Shown here piece by piece: positions 8,853-17,715 of a DNA stretch of 64,000 bases. Within the stretch, counting starts at the first letter, position 1, and each line of letters starts with the position of its first letter. The stretch covers positions 682,001 through 746,000 of the forward strand of contig NZ_CP061315.1 of NCBI RefSeq assembly GCF_018688315.1, given 5' to 3'. Both the position numbers and the translations under genes were made by a program. Origin of the DNA: Polynucleobacter sp. AP-Kolm-20A-A1 (GTDB lineage Bacteria; Pseudomonadota; Gammaproteobacteria; Burkholderiales; Burkholderiaceae). The notes under the pieces are model-generated. The model saw only the letters and a program-made list of their open reading frames with translations, had not been told where the DNA came from and searched no databases.

Positions 8853-8979
8853 GTTTTGCCATGGTTTGCATGGCGCAGGCGCTCGGAAGGTATTTAGTTC
8901 CTTAGCCTATAAGCACATAGATGCGCTTATTTGTAATGGCTTTCGCCAATGTGGCAGCGCACTCTAACTGCATCGCCAC
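8822..8979 (-). ncRNA. Candidate structured small RNA, about 158 nt, family not recognised
   Basis: The region between yggX and rpiA has no plausible protein, yet the minus strand has a complete transcription unit: a sigma-70 promoter, closely packed hairpins and a T-tailed terminator. The hairpins in order are GTGGC/GCCAC with inner GCA/TGC (8979-8951); TGGC-GAAA-GCCA (8948-8937); a 9-bp stem ATAAGCGCA/TGTGCTTAT with a 4-nt loop and one G-U pair (8930-8909); a weaker AAGG/CCTT hairpin (8903-8887); GCCATG/CATGGC (8874-8858); and the terminator. I could not match it to 6S RNA, tmRNA, RNase P RNA, SRP RNA or a riboswitch. It could also be a structured 3' region of the yggX transcript, but the internal promoter argues for an independent RNA. 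Confidence 0.6.
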
Positions 8980-8985
8980 GACTTC

Positions 8986-9014
8986 ATCCTATGCCTCAAT
9001 ATTTTTAGTGTCAA
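8986..9014 (-). promoter_or_regulatory. Near-consensus sigma-70 promoter of the candidate small RNA
   Basis: On the minus strand TTGACA (9014-9009) is followed by a 17-bp spacer and TAGGAT (8991-8986), i.e. 6/6 and 5/6 consensus matches at ideal spacing. The predicted start at about 8979 falls on the first base of the first hairpin. It lies 50 bp downstream of the yggX stop. Confidence 0.7.
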
Positions 9015-9063
9015 CAATAAGATGATATGTTTTTAGGGATTTGATGCTGTGCCGCAATAACAA

Positions 9064-9336
9064 TTACTCTGCTGGCGGTACATAGCCTTGCGCCATGTCT
9101 GCACCACCTTCAAAGAAGTACTTTTCCACTTGCTTTAAAAGGTATTGGCGTGCACGTGGGTCTGCCATGTTGAGACGATTTTCATTGATCAACATGGTTT
9201 GTTGTTTTAACCAGGCAGCCCAAGCTTCTTTAGATACCTGATTCCAAATCTTTTTGCCAAGCTCACCAGGAAGTGGGGCGAAATCCATGCCCTCAGCTTC
9301 TTTATTTAGTTTGATGCATTGAACCATGCGTGCCAT
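9064..9336 (-). CDS. yggX: YggX family Fe(II)-trafficking / oxidative damage protection protein
   Basis: A 90-residue cytoplasmic protein linked in enterobacteria to iron handling and protection of Fe-S clusters from oxidants. The conserved N-terminal [15 protein letters not shown] (with the family's single Cys), the central [15 protein letters not shown] and DPRARQYL segments and the overall length all match. AAGAAAGGC lies 7-15 bases upstream of the ATG. It follows argA on the same strand with a 32-bp gap, so the two are probably one transcript. Confidence 0.95.
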   Translation of the reverse strand: MARMVQCIKLNKEAEGMDFAPLPGELGKKIWNQVSKEAWAAWLKQQTMLINENRLNMADPRARQYLLKQVEKYFFEGGADMAQGYVPPAE

Positions 9337-9368
9337 CTGTAATGCCTTTCTTATATCTCTTAAATATC

Positions 9369-10733
9369 TTATAAATCTTTAGTTAAAACCATAGACTTAC
9401 GGTCCCAGTTGTAAATTTGCTTTCTTTCTTCTGGCAAGTCATCAACGGTGGCCCGCTTAAAGCCGCGCTTTAGGAACCAGTGCTCCGTTCTTGTAGTGAG
9501 AACAAATAATTTTTTAATGCCTTCTTGCTTCGCACGCATTTCAATACGCTTGAGGAGGCGTTCGCCGTCGCCTGATCCCTGAACATCTGGATCAACTGCC
9601 AAACAAGCGAGCTCACCAACACCATTGGGAAACGGAAAGAGGGCTGCGCAGCCGAAGAGAACGCGGTCATGCTCGATTACTGAGAAGCGCTGAATATCGC
9701 GCTCAATTACATCTTGGCCGCGGGCAGCCAAGATGCCTTCATCTTCAAGTGGCATTGTTAATTGCAAAATACCGCCAACGTCATCTTGATTAGCCTCGCG
9801 CAAGTTCTCAATGTCAGAAGAGGCCAGCATCATCCCGATGCCATCATGGGTAAAGAGTTCTTCCAAAAGCGCGCCATCTTGATTGCATGGCAAGAAGTGA
9901 ACGCGGCTAACGCCTGCGCGGATGGCCCTGCCTGAGGTATTAAGTAGGCTCTTCATACCGAGGTCCATATCTTTGTGCTGACCAATATATTCCTGGAGTT
10001 GCGGCATGGATAGCTCGGTAATGAAGTCGCCTTCCACATCTTTTAAGCCAGCAAAAGGGCTTAAGAAAATCAGTTTGTCTGCTTTTAATGCGGCAGCAGT
10101 AGATGCGGCAACATCCTCGTAAGCTAAATTAAATGCCTGACCTGTTGGAGAAAATCCTAAAGGTGAAAGTAGAACAATCTTGTTGCTATCAAGAGACTCT
10201 CTAATGGATCCAGAGTCAACCTTGCGAACTAGTCCAGTGTGGATATAGTCAGTGCCTTCCACAACACCAACAGGCATTGCAGTAATAAAGTTCCCAGAGA
10301 TAACAGAAATACGTGAACCAGCCATTGGCGTGTTTGGTAATCCACGGCTAAAGGCTGCCTCAATATCAAGACGTAGTTCACCGGCAGCTTCTTTGACGCA
10401 CTCTAGTGCTGCTGCATCTGTAATGCGATAGCTATGCATGGCGCTCTTGCCAAACTTGCTTTTAATTTTACGGAGCATTAACTGCTCTTCAATCTGCGGG
10501 CGGATGCCATGAACTAGGACGATACGCATACCCATGGCATGCAACATCGCAATATCTTCAATCAGATTCTCAAGCCCAGCCTCCTGGACGAGTTCACCGG
10601 CAAAAGCGATGACAAAGGTCTTTTCGCGGAAGCTATGAATGTAGGGCGCAACATCGCGCAACCACCCTACAAAAGGGAAGTTGGGGGTCGTTTCTTCGGC
10701 ACTTAAGGCCTGGTTCGGTGCATTTGTTGGCAT
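9369..10733 (-). CDS. argA: N-acetylglutamate synthase (amino-acid N-acetyltransferase)
   Basis: First step of arginine synthesis: acetyl-CoA plus glutamate gives N-acetylglutamate. The N-terminal amino acid kinase-like domain (about residues 20-300) contains [14 protein letters not shown] and the feedback-binding fold. A C-terminal GNAT acetyltransferase domain (about 305-454) has the acetyl-CoA loop [13 protein letters not shown]. The length of 454 matches classical ArgA of gamma- and betaproteobacteria. The ATG at 10733 is only 17 bp from the divergent hrpA start at 10751, and no clear Shine-Dalgarno sequence precedes it. Confidence 0.95.
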   Translation of the reverse strand: MPTNAPNQALSAEETTPNFPFVGWLRDVAPYIHSFREKTFVIAFAGELVQEAGLENLIEDIAMLHAMGMRIVLVHGIRPQIEEQLMLRKIKSKFGKSAMHSYRITDAAALECVKEAAGELRLDIEAAFSRGLPNTPMAGSRISVISGNFITAMPVGVVEGTDYIHTGLVRKVDSGSIRESLDSNKIVLLSPLGFSPTGQAFNLAYEDVAASTAAALKADKLIFLSPFAGLKDVEGDFITELSMPQLQEYIGQHKDMDLGMKSLLNTSGRAIRAGVSRVHFLPCNQDGALLEELFTHDGIGMMLASSDIENLREANQDDVGGILQLTMPLEDEGILAARGQDVIERDIQRFSVIEHDRVLFGCAALFPFPNGVGELACLAVDPDVQGSGDGERLLKRIEMRAKQEGIKKLFVLTTRTEHWFLKRGFKRATVDDLPEERKQIYNWDRKSMVLTKDL

Positions 10734-10750
10734 AGTGAGAAAATTATAGG

Positions 10751-13700
10751 GTGCAAGAGCCTATAAACCAACAAAAACCCAAAGCAATGCCAAAGCCTGT
10801 GCCTGCTTCCAACACCTCGCGCAGCTTGGATATTCGCTTTCCGGAGGAATTGCCGGTCTCAGGTCAGCGTCAGCTGATCAAAGATGCCCTGCAAAGCAAC
10901 CAGGTGGTCATTGTTTGTGGTGAGACTGGCTCAGGTAAGACTACTCAGCTACCGAAGATCTGCCTAGATCTGGGTAGGGGCACCATTAACGGCGGTAAGC
11001 TCATTGGCCACACTCAGCCTCGCCGAATAGCCGCAACTGCAACCGCAAAGAGAATTGCCCAAGAGCTAGGTTCGCCCATAAGTCAGGATGTTGGTTACCA
11101 GGTTCGCTTCGCAGACAAAACCAGCAATACGGCTTCTATTAAGTTAATGACAGACGGCATTTTGCTGGCGGAGACTCAGCGCGATCCACAACTGCGCGCC
11201 TACGACACTCTCATCATTGACGAAGCGCATGAGCGCAGCCTCAATATTGATTTCTTATTGGGATATCTGCGCCAGCTTCTTCCTAAGCGACCAGATCTCA
11301 AGCTCATCATCACTTCGGCAACGATCGATGCCCAGCGTTTTGCAGAGCACTTTGCAATGAATGGCAAGGTGGCTCCGGTGATCGAGGTCAGTGGTCGGCT
11401 ATTCCCAGTAGAGCAGCGCTATGCACCTCTAGAGCCTGATGCCAAACCAGATGGCAAAAAAGAATCCAAAGTTGCTAAAGAAATTCCGGATGCAGTAACC
11501 GAAGAAATTGCTAGCTTATGGCGTGAGGGTGCGGCGGGCGCTGGAGATGTATTGGTCTTCCTGCCGGGCGAGCGTGAGATACGCGATTGCGCAGAAGCAT
11601 TACGCAAGGATCATGTCTTGCAACAACGTTTTCACCCAGAGATTCTGAGTCTCTTTGCCCGTCAATCGGTTGCCGAGCAGGAGAGGGTCTTTAGCCCGGG
11701 CAATGGCCGCCGAATTATTTTGACAACCAACGTTGCAGAGACCTCGTTAACTGTTCCTAATATTCGATATGTGATTGATAGTGGCCTGGCTAGAGTCAAG
11801 CGTTATTCCTATCGCAACAAGGTAGAGCAGCTTCAGATTGAGCCCATCTCACAGGCTGCTGCCAATCAAAGGGCTGGACGCTGCGGTCGTGTATCGGATG
11901 GCATATGCGTTCGCTTATATAGCGAGCAAGATTATCAAGGTCGCCCTAAATTTACAGACCCAGAAATACTGCGTAGTTCATTGGCCGCAGTGTTGCTGCG
12001 TATGAGCTCTTTGCGCTTACCGAAGATTCAACATTTCCCCTTTATTGATAAACCTCTGGGTAGGGCGATTGCAGATGGTGTACAGCTCCTAGATGAATTG
12101 GGCGCAATCGAATTTGATGAGTCAGAACCAGTAGATGAAAAAAATATTAGTAAGGACATCAATAACAGCTTTAAGCTGACTTCAATAGGTAAGCAGCTAG
12201 CAGACCTGCCGCTCGATCCGCGTATCGGCAGAATGTTGTTGGCTGCCAAAGAACAGAATGCATTAAAAGAAGTCACCATCATTGCTTCAGCGCTGGCAAC
12301 ACAAGATCCCCGCGACAGACCAATGGATCAGGCTGCCGCAGCTGATCAAGCGCACTTACAGTTTGCTGATGAACGTTCCGAATTTCTGAGTTTTGTAAAA
12401 CTCTGGAACTGGTACCAGGATGCTTTGCAGCATAAGCATAGCAATCGTCAGTTAGAGAATCTTTGCAAGAGTAAATTTCTTTCTCCGCGTCGCTTGCGCG
12501 AGTGGCGCGATGTACATGGTCAACTGCATACCATGCTCGGTGAAAAGGGTTGGAAGGAAAATGGTTTAGCTGCAACCTACGAGCAAGTCCACCTATCGTT
12601 ATTGACTGGTCTTTTGGGTTATGTGGCCAAAAAAGAAGAAGATGAAAAATCTCAAGATCGCAATAGCAAGACGGGTGGTTATGTTGGAGCGCGCGGTATT
12701 CGTCCATTCATTTGGCCTGGTTCAACCATTGGTAAAAAGGCGGGTGCCTGGATATTGGCTGGTGAGCTACAAGAAACCAATCGCATGTATGCCAGAACCA
12801 TTGCCAAGATTGAGCCCCAATGGGTAGAGCGAGTTGCTGCCCACCGCCTGATTAAATCTCTTAGCGATCCTTTCTGGGATAACCGTCAGGGTGAGGTGAT
12901 GGCGTTTGAGCGCGGTACCTTGTATGGCTTGCCGATTTACCATGGCCGTCGGGTTCGGTACGAACCACATAATCCTGATGAGACGAGGGAGTTATTTATT
13001 CGTCAAGCCTTGGTTCAAGAGGAAATGTTTGGTCGTATGGATACGCCAGCACTCCAGCGCGAAACAGAAGCTGATGCTAAGAAAAAATATCCCAACCTTT
13101 TTGGATTCTTTTGGCATAACCGACGCCTCATAAAAGAAATTGAAGCGTTGGAGCATCGTTCACGCCGACCAGATGTATTGGTAGATGACGATTTGCTATT
13201 TGCTTTTTACGAATCCCGCACCCCCAAGGAAGTGCGCAGTCGTGAAGGCCTTAAGGCGTGGTTAAGTAAGCAGCCTGACTTAGACGCGCAATTGCGCTTA
13301 GAAAAAGCCGACTTAATGCGTCATGAGGCAGCCGGCATTACAGTGGATCGCTACCCAAAAAATATGTTAGTGGGCGGTGCGCAACTGAGTCTGACTTATC
13401 ACTTTGAGCCAGGCAGCCCAAAAGATGGTGTCACGCTAGTAGTTCCTTTGACTCAGTTAAATCAAGTTGATGGACGTCGTTGTGAGTGGTTAGTGCCTGG
13501 TATGTGCGAAGAGAAGGTGCTGCTACTACTCAAATCACTGCCGCAGAAATTGCGACGACATTGCGTGCCACTGCCTGATTACGCAAAATCCTATCTTGAG
13601 CGTAAGCTGGATGAAAAGCAATTTGGCGTTGGTGATTTTTTGGATAGCCTCATTAGCGATATTCGCAAAGAGCGGGGTCTAGAAATTAAGCGTACAGACT

Positions 13701-14803
13701 TTAGGCCGGAATCGTTGCCACTCCACTCCTCAATGAACTTCCGCTTGATTGATGAGCATGGTCGTCAACTAGAGGTAGAGCGTAATTTAGCGCGCTTACG
13801 TTCTGAATACGGTGAAACAGCTCGCAATGCCTTCCAAGCTATTGCCCAAGAAACTGCTCAGGTTGAACTTGGCGTAGAGCCTCCTGTGGGTAAGTCATCC
13901 CAGGCTAATACGCTCGACTCCACACGAAAGGTTGAGCAAGGTGGCTATCGCACCTGGGAGTTTGGCGAATTACCAGAAACCCTGGAGATTCAAAAGGGAA
14001 ATAAAACCCTGTTCGGTTATCCAGCCTTGGTTGATCGCGGAGACTTCTGTGATCTTGAAGTCTTTGATGACTTAGAAGTAGCTAGAAGACAGCACGCCCT
14101 TGGCTTGCGTCGATTATTTGCGTTGAGTAATAAAGACACGCTCAAGGCCTTACAAAAACAGCTGCCCGGAATTCGTGAATTGGGTTTGCTGTTTATTAAT
14201 GTCGGCTCAGTGGATGGTCTGATTGAACAGATTCTAAATATTGCCCTTGAGCGCGCCTTTATGTCGGACCCCCTTCCAGTGAGTGCCGAACAATTTTCTG
14301 AGCGCTTGCAAGCGGGTAAGCCTAGGCTGGCGCTCATTGCCCAAGAAATTTCTCGACACGCTTTAAATGCCTTGCAGGCCCATGCAGATTTGCAGAAGAA
14401 GATGGCTAGCGCTAAAGCTGCATCTCCAGCAGCGCATGTGGATATGCAAACCCAAATGCAGGGCCTCATCTTTCCGAAGTTCGTGGCGGAGATTCCGTAT
14501 GCGCAATTAGTGCATCTGCCGAGATATCTCAAAGCAATTGCCATGCGGATTGATAAGTTGCGCTCCAATCCGAGTCGCGATGCCCAATGTCAAAAAGACT
14601 GGGAGTCAGTTGCAAGACCTTGGCAGAAGTTGATGCAGGGTAAGAAGGGTGCTGCTTCGTATGCAATGGCCGAGGATCAGGCCTTGACAGATTTTCGTTG
14701 GCAGCTTGAAGAGCTAAGGGTGGCTTTGTACGCCCAGGAGCTCAAAACCCCAACCCCGATGTCCTTAAAGCGACTTGAAAAGGTCTTAGCGAGCTTGCGC
14801 TAA
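10751..14803 (+). CDS. hrpA: ATP-dependent RNA helicase HrpA
   Basis: Large DEAH-box RNA helicase of 1350 residues (E. coli HrpA about 1300); in E. coli it acts on stalled ribosomes and fimbrial mRNA processing. Visible motifs are GETGSGKTTQ (57-66), DEAH (157-160), SAT (189-191), TNVAETSLTVPN and QRAGRCGR. After the helicase core come the winged-helix, ratchet and OB-fold regions and the long C-terminal domain typical of HrpA, which separates it from the shorter HrpB. The start shown is a GTG at 10751. An ATG at 10787 would also keep the conserved core and would leave more room for promoters between argA and hrpA. Confidence 0.95.
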   Translation: MQEPINQQKPKAMPKPVPASNTSRSLDIRFPEELPVSGQRQLIKDALQSNQVVIVCGETGSGKTTQLPKICLDLGRGTINGGKLIGHTQPRRIAATATAKRIAQELGSPISQDVGYQVRFADKTSNTASIKLMTDGILLAETQRDPQLRAYDTLIIDEAHERSLNIDFLLGYLRQLLPKRPDLKLIITSATIDAQRFAEHFAMNGKVAPVIEVSGRLFPVEQRYAPLEPDAKPDGKKESKVAKEIPDAVTEEIASLWREGAAGAGDVLVFLPGEREIRDCAEALRKDHVLQQRFHPEILSLFARQSVAEQERVFSPGNGRRIILTTNVAETSLTVPNIRYVIDSGLARVKRYSYRNKVEQLQIEPISQAAANQRAGRCGRVSDGICVRLYSEQDYQGRPKFTDPEILRSSLAAVLLRMSSLRLPKIQHFPFIDKPLGRAIADGVQLLDELGAIEFDESEPVDEKNISKDINNSFKLTSIGKQLADLPLDPRIGRMLLAAKEQNALKEVTIIASALATQDPRDRPMDQAAAADQAHLQFADERSEFLSFVKLWNWYQDALQHKHSNRQLENLCKSKFLSPRRLREWRDVHGQLHTMLGEKGWKENGLAATYEQVHLSLLTGLLGYVAKKEEDEKSQDRNSKTGGYVGARGIRPFIWPGSTIGKKAGAWILAGELQETNRMYARTIAKIEPQWVERVAAHRLIKSLSDPFWDNRQGEVMAFERGTLYGLPIYHGRRVRYEPHNPDETRELFIRQALVQEEMFGRMDTPALQRETEADAKKKYPNLFGFFWHNRRLIKEIEALEHRSRRPDVLVDDDLLFAFYESRTPKEVRSREGLKAWLSKQPDLDAQLRLEKADLMRHEAAGITVDRYPKNMLVGGAQLSLTYHFEPGSPKDGVTLVVPLTQLNQVDGRRCEWLVPGMCEEKVLLLLKSLPQKLRRHCVPLPDYAKSYLERKLDEKQFGVGDFLDSLISDIRKERGLEIKRTDFRPESLPLHSSMNFRLIDEHGRQLEVERNLARLRSEYGETARNAFQAIAQETAQVELGVEPPVGKSSQANTLDSTRKVEQGGYRTWEFGELPETLEIQKGNKTLFGYPALVDRGDFCDLEVFDDLEVARRQHALGLRRLFALSNKDTLKALQKQLPGIRELGLLFINVGSVDGLIEQILNIALERAFMSDPLPVSAEQFSERLQAGKPRLALIAQEISRHALNALQAHADLQKKMASAKAASPAAHVDMQTQMQGLIFPKFVAEIPYAQLVHLPRYLKAIAMRIDKLRSNPSRDAQCQKDWESVARPWQKLMQGKKGAASYAMAEDQALTDFRWQLEELRVALYAQELKTPTPMSLKRLEKVLASLR

Positions 14804-14873
14804 GTCAAAAACACACGCATATCCATAGTATTTGGAGGTCTTTTCAAGCTCCTTGATTGCTTACAATAGAGAA

Positions 14874-15911
14874 ATGTACACATTTACCAAGATTAGAGGT
14901 TTTCGCACAATTGCAAGCTCCGCCGTATTGGCATTTTTCTTAGCTAATCAAAGCGCCTTTGCGCAAGTTAACAACTCAGCTGCGCAGTCGAACCCAGCAA
15001 ATCAACCAAAGTTGGCAGTGATTCTCAATTCTGGCTCAGCCTCAGTAAGTTTGATCGATATGGCTACCCGTCAAGTGGTGAAAACCATTCCGGTTGGCAA
15101 AGAGCCACATCACTTAATGATCACTCCCGATCAAAAAACGCTTTTGATTGCTAATGCTGCTGGCAATGATGTTGTTTTAATGAATCCAACTACTGGCGAA
15201 TTAACTGGCAGGATTCCAGACATTATTGATCCTTACCAAATTGGATACTCACCAAATCACAAATGGTTTGTTGCCAATGGAAATCGTTTAGACCGTGTCG
15301 ATATTTATGCGGCTAACGGCGCTGATCTGAAATTGGCTAAGACTGTGAAGTTGGCGAAGACGCCTAGCCACATTGCTTTTACCTCTGACAGCAAAATTGC
15401 ATTCATAACATTGCAAGACTCGAGTGAGCTTGCGGCAATCGATCTTGAGACGCAAAACATACTTTGGGTAATGCCTACAGGAAAAGTGCCTGCTGGCTTG
15501 TGGATGACCCCTGGCGATCAATACTTATTAGTCGGCATTACCGGCGAAGACAATGTGCAAGTGATTGATTGGAAGAATCGCAAAGAAGTAAAACGTATAC
15601 CTACAGGTAAGGGTGCCCATAACTTCCGCCCTCTAGGGGATAAGAAGCATGTCTTTGTGAGCAATCGTATCGCCCCTACGATCAGCTTGATTAATATGCA
15701 AACCCTCGAGAAGGTAGGCGACATTACTGGATTGCCATCCGGTCCTGACGATATGGAAATTACGCCAGACGGTAAAACACTTTGGGTTACTTTTCGTTTC
15801 TCCAAAAAAGTAGGTGTCATCGATATTCCGACAATGAAGTTGGTGACCGTTATACCGGTGGGCAAATCTCCACATGGCGTGTTCTTTACCCCAAGGGCTG
15901 GGTGGGAATAA
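14874..15911 (+). CDS. Secreted YVTN-family beta-propeller repeat protein
   Basis: Start chosen at ATG 14874 because it gives a clean signal peptide (basic MYTFTKIRG, hydrophobic SSAVLAFFLANQ, cleavage after SAFA). A TTG extension to 14832 would spoil it. The mature part is a seven-bladed-type propeller with repeats of about 42 residues, each containing a piece like TRQVVKTIPVGKEPHHL, LKLAKTVKLAKTPSHI, NRKEVKRIPTGKGAHNF or MKLVTVIPVGKSPHGV. Such proteins are usually periplasmic or surface binding modules, sometimes with quinoprotein systems. No catalytic residues can be named. It is followed 9 bp later by a secreted polysaccharide deacetylase, so the pair may act on the same envelope substrate. 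Confidence 0.85.
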   Translation: MYTFTKIRGFRTIASSAVLAFFLANQSAFAQVNNSAAQSNPANQPKLAVILNSGSASVSLIDMATRQVVKTIPVGKEPHHLMITPDQKTLLIANAAGNDVVLMNPTTGELTGRIPDIIDPYQIGYSPNHKWFVANGNRLDRVDIYAANGADLKLAKTVKLAKTPSHIAFTSDSKIAFITLQDSSELAAIDLETQNILWVMPTGKVPAGLWMTPGDQYLLVGITGEDNVQVIDWKNRKEVKRIPTGKGAHNFRPLGDKKHVFVSNRIAPTISLINMQTLEKVGDITGLPSGPDDMEITPDGKTLWVTFRFSKKVGVIDIPTMKLVTVIPVGKSPHGVFFTPRAGWE

Positions 15912-15920
15912 ATACTCATC

Positions 15921-16700
15921 ATGTGCCGTAATTTAATTACTCGTTACGCAGCCGCGCTTTTGCTCGGCTGTTTTTCATTGGGCTCTGTAGCTCAAGCGGC
16001 AGAATGCAGCAAGAAGGTGTACCTTACTTTTGATACCGGCAATATGTCTGTTGCAGAAAATGTGGCAGAGATTCTTAAGCGTCAAAATGTCAAAGCAACT
16101 TTTTTCTTAGCCAATGAGAAAACCTTTCGCGGTGACTTTTCGCTGGATGACTCTTGGAAACTATTCTGGCAAGAGCGGGCTAAAGAAGGTCACCACTTTG
16201 GCAGTCATACATACGACCATACTTATTTTGTAAAAGACGGTCCAAAAGGTGAAGTCTTTGAAAAGCCGCAATTTGGGCCTAAGGCGGGAATGACGGTGCT
16301 CTATAGCGAAGCCGCCATGTGTAAAGAGATTCGCAGGGTAGACCAACGTTTCCAAGAGTTAACAGGTCAGCCATTAGAAAAGATTTGGCGCGCCCCAGGT
16401 GGAAAAACCTCTCCAACCTTAATTCGGATGGGCGATATGTGCGGATATCAGCATATTGCTTGGGCAGCAGCTGGTTTCTTGGGTGACGAGCTGAACTCTG
16501 ACAAGTACCCGAACCACGTTCTCTTAGATAAGGCGAGCCGCACTATTGCGGATGGTGATATCACCATGGCCCACTTAGGTATTTGGTCCAGAAAAGACCC
16601 TTGGGCGCCTGCGGTATTAGAGCAACTGATTACGAATCTGAAGGGCCGCGGCTTTTGTTTTGGCTTGCTACCCAAAAATACCGCAAATCAGTCAAAATAA
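15921..16700 (+). CDS. Secreted polysaccharide deacetylase (NodB homology domain)
   Basis: Carbohydrate esterase 4-type deacetylase with a signal peptide (about residues 1-26, ending VAQAA). Motif 1 reads TFDTG instead of TFDDG: the catalytic-base Asp is kept but the second, metal-binding Asp is Thr. A comparable change (TFDNG) is known in PdaA-type muramic acid deacetylases. Motif 2 is SHTYDHTY, with the two metal-binding His, and motif 3 is WRAPGGK. Likely substrates are peptidoglycan or an exopolysaccharide, which cannot be decided here. It lies 9 bp after the YVTN gene and 3 bp before the hydroxylase gene, an evident operon. Confidence 0.85.
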   Translation: MCRNLITRYAAALLLGCFSLGSVAQAAECSKKVYLTFDTGNMSVAENVAEILKRQNVKATFFLANEKTFRGDFSLDDSWKLFWQERAKEGHHFGSHTYDHTYFVKDGPKGEVFEKPQFGPKAGMTVLYSEAAMCKEIRRVDQRFQELTGQPLEKIWRAPGGKTSPTLIRMGDMCGYQHIAWAAAGFLGDELNSDKYPNHVLLDKASRTIADGDITMAHLGIWSRKDPWAPAVLEQLITNLKGRGFCFGLLPKNTANQSK

Positions 16701-16703
16701 AGC

Positions 16704-17675
16704 ATGGATCTGAACACGATTACCTCTTGGATTGCAGCTACCTACGCTAGCGTTCAAGAATTTGTTTTTTCAAATATTGCAGCACCAATTCTTTATCAAT
16801 TCAATTTGATGTCTTGGGCAGAAGACGTTTTTGATGGCATTGACTGGTTTTTATTTGGCTGCATTCAGATTTTCCTGATCCTTGTTGTGCTGAGAACTTG
16901 GGAACGCTTTGCTCCTGCAGAAAAGCAAGAGCGTTTCGCTAAGGCCAGTAGGGCGGATGTGTTTTATACCTTGTTTCATCGCCTAGGCATTTTTCACGGC
17001 ATCATCTTTATCGCTTTGTCCGGTTTCTTTTTTGAAATTGATTCCGTCTTGCATGACTTCCGCTTCGAGCGTTTTAATGTTGAGTCTTGGTGGCCTGGCG
17101 TCACCTCAATTCCTGTGGTGAGTTTTCTCATTTACTTAATCCTTTTGGATTTCGTTGACTATCTCTATCACCGCGCCTCACATGCATTTAACTGGTGGTG
17201 GCAGCTTCATGCCTTGCATCACAGTCAAACGGTCATGACGGCATGGTCCGATAATCGCAACCACATTCTTGACGACATCATGCGTGCAACCTTCATGGCA
17301 TTCTTCGCGCTATTGTTTGGTGTATCTCCTGGGCAATTCATCATGTTAATTGCGCTCAGTCAATTTATTCAAAGCTGGCAGCACGCTAATCTCAAAGTTC
17401 ACCTAGGGCCTGCAAAGTATTTACTTATTTCTCCGATGTACCATCGCATGCATCATGCCGTAGGCTATGGTCATGAGGCACAGGGCAAACCTGGTGTCTT
17501 AGGCGGCTGTAACTTTGGAATATTATTTCCGTGGTGGGATATGGCATTTCGAACCGCCATCTTCCCTAAAGAGGTCTATCCTACTGGGGTAAGAAACTTA
17601 ACGGTTTCTGAAAATATTTTCACTCAACAGTGGCAAGGAATTGTTCGCTCTGTTCGAGAATTAATGCCAAAGTAA
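16704..17675 (+). CDS. Sterol desaturase / fatty acid hydroxylase family membrane protein
   Basis: Di-iron membrane oxidoreductase of 323 residues with about five hydrophobic segments. The histidine clusters are all present: YHRASH (about residues 155-160), HALHHS (about 169-174), and the later MYHRMHHAVGYGHE plus an upstream NHILDD. These ligate the two iron atoms in the fatty acid hydroxylase superfamily. It is expected in the inner membrane, acting on a lipid acyl chain or isoprenoid. The substrate is not predictable from sequence. The gene follows the polysaccharide deacetylase by 3 bp, suggesting a common envelope role. Confidence 0.88.
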   Translation: MDLNTITSWIAATYASVQEFVFSNIAAPILYQFNLMSWAEDVFDGIDWFLFGCIQIFLILVVLRTWERFAPAEKQERFAKASRADVFYTLFHRLGIFHGIIFIALSGFFFEIDSVLHDFRFERFNVESWWPGVTSIPVVSFLIYLILLDFVDYLYHRASHAFNWWWQLHALHHSQTVMTAWSDNRNHILDDIMRATFMAFFALLFGVSPGQFIMLIALSQFIQSWQHANLKVHLGPAKYLLISPMYHRMHHAVGYGHEAQGKPGVLGGCNFGILFPWWDMAFRTAIFPKEVYPTGVRNLTVSENIFTQQWQGIVRSVRELMPK

Positions 17676-17715
17676 ACCCGCATGGGCAATGCCCATTGTG
17701 TGAAAGAGGAGTTTT

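Noticed and set aside
8822-8979. 6S RNA, tmRNA, RNase P RNA or SRP RNA as identity of the candidate small RNA
   Set aside because: The fold is a row of short hairpins, not the 6S rod; no tRNA-like ends; far too short for RNase P; no SRP GGAAG/tetraloop arrangement on the minus strand.
8852-9063. Short open frames on the minus strand after the yggX stop
   Set aside because: Frames are interrupted by stops after 24-30 codons and have no ribosome binding site; the hairpins explain the sequence better.
12279-12707. 142-residue minus-strand frame opposite hrpA
   Set aside because: Shadow frame with no family features; the hrpA frame is continuous there.
14017-14568. 183-residue minus-strand frame opposite hrpA
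   Set aside because: Shadow frame inside a well-supported gene; Cys/Ser/Arg-rich composition typical of antisense translation.
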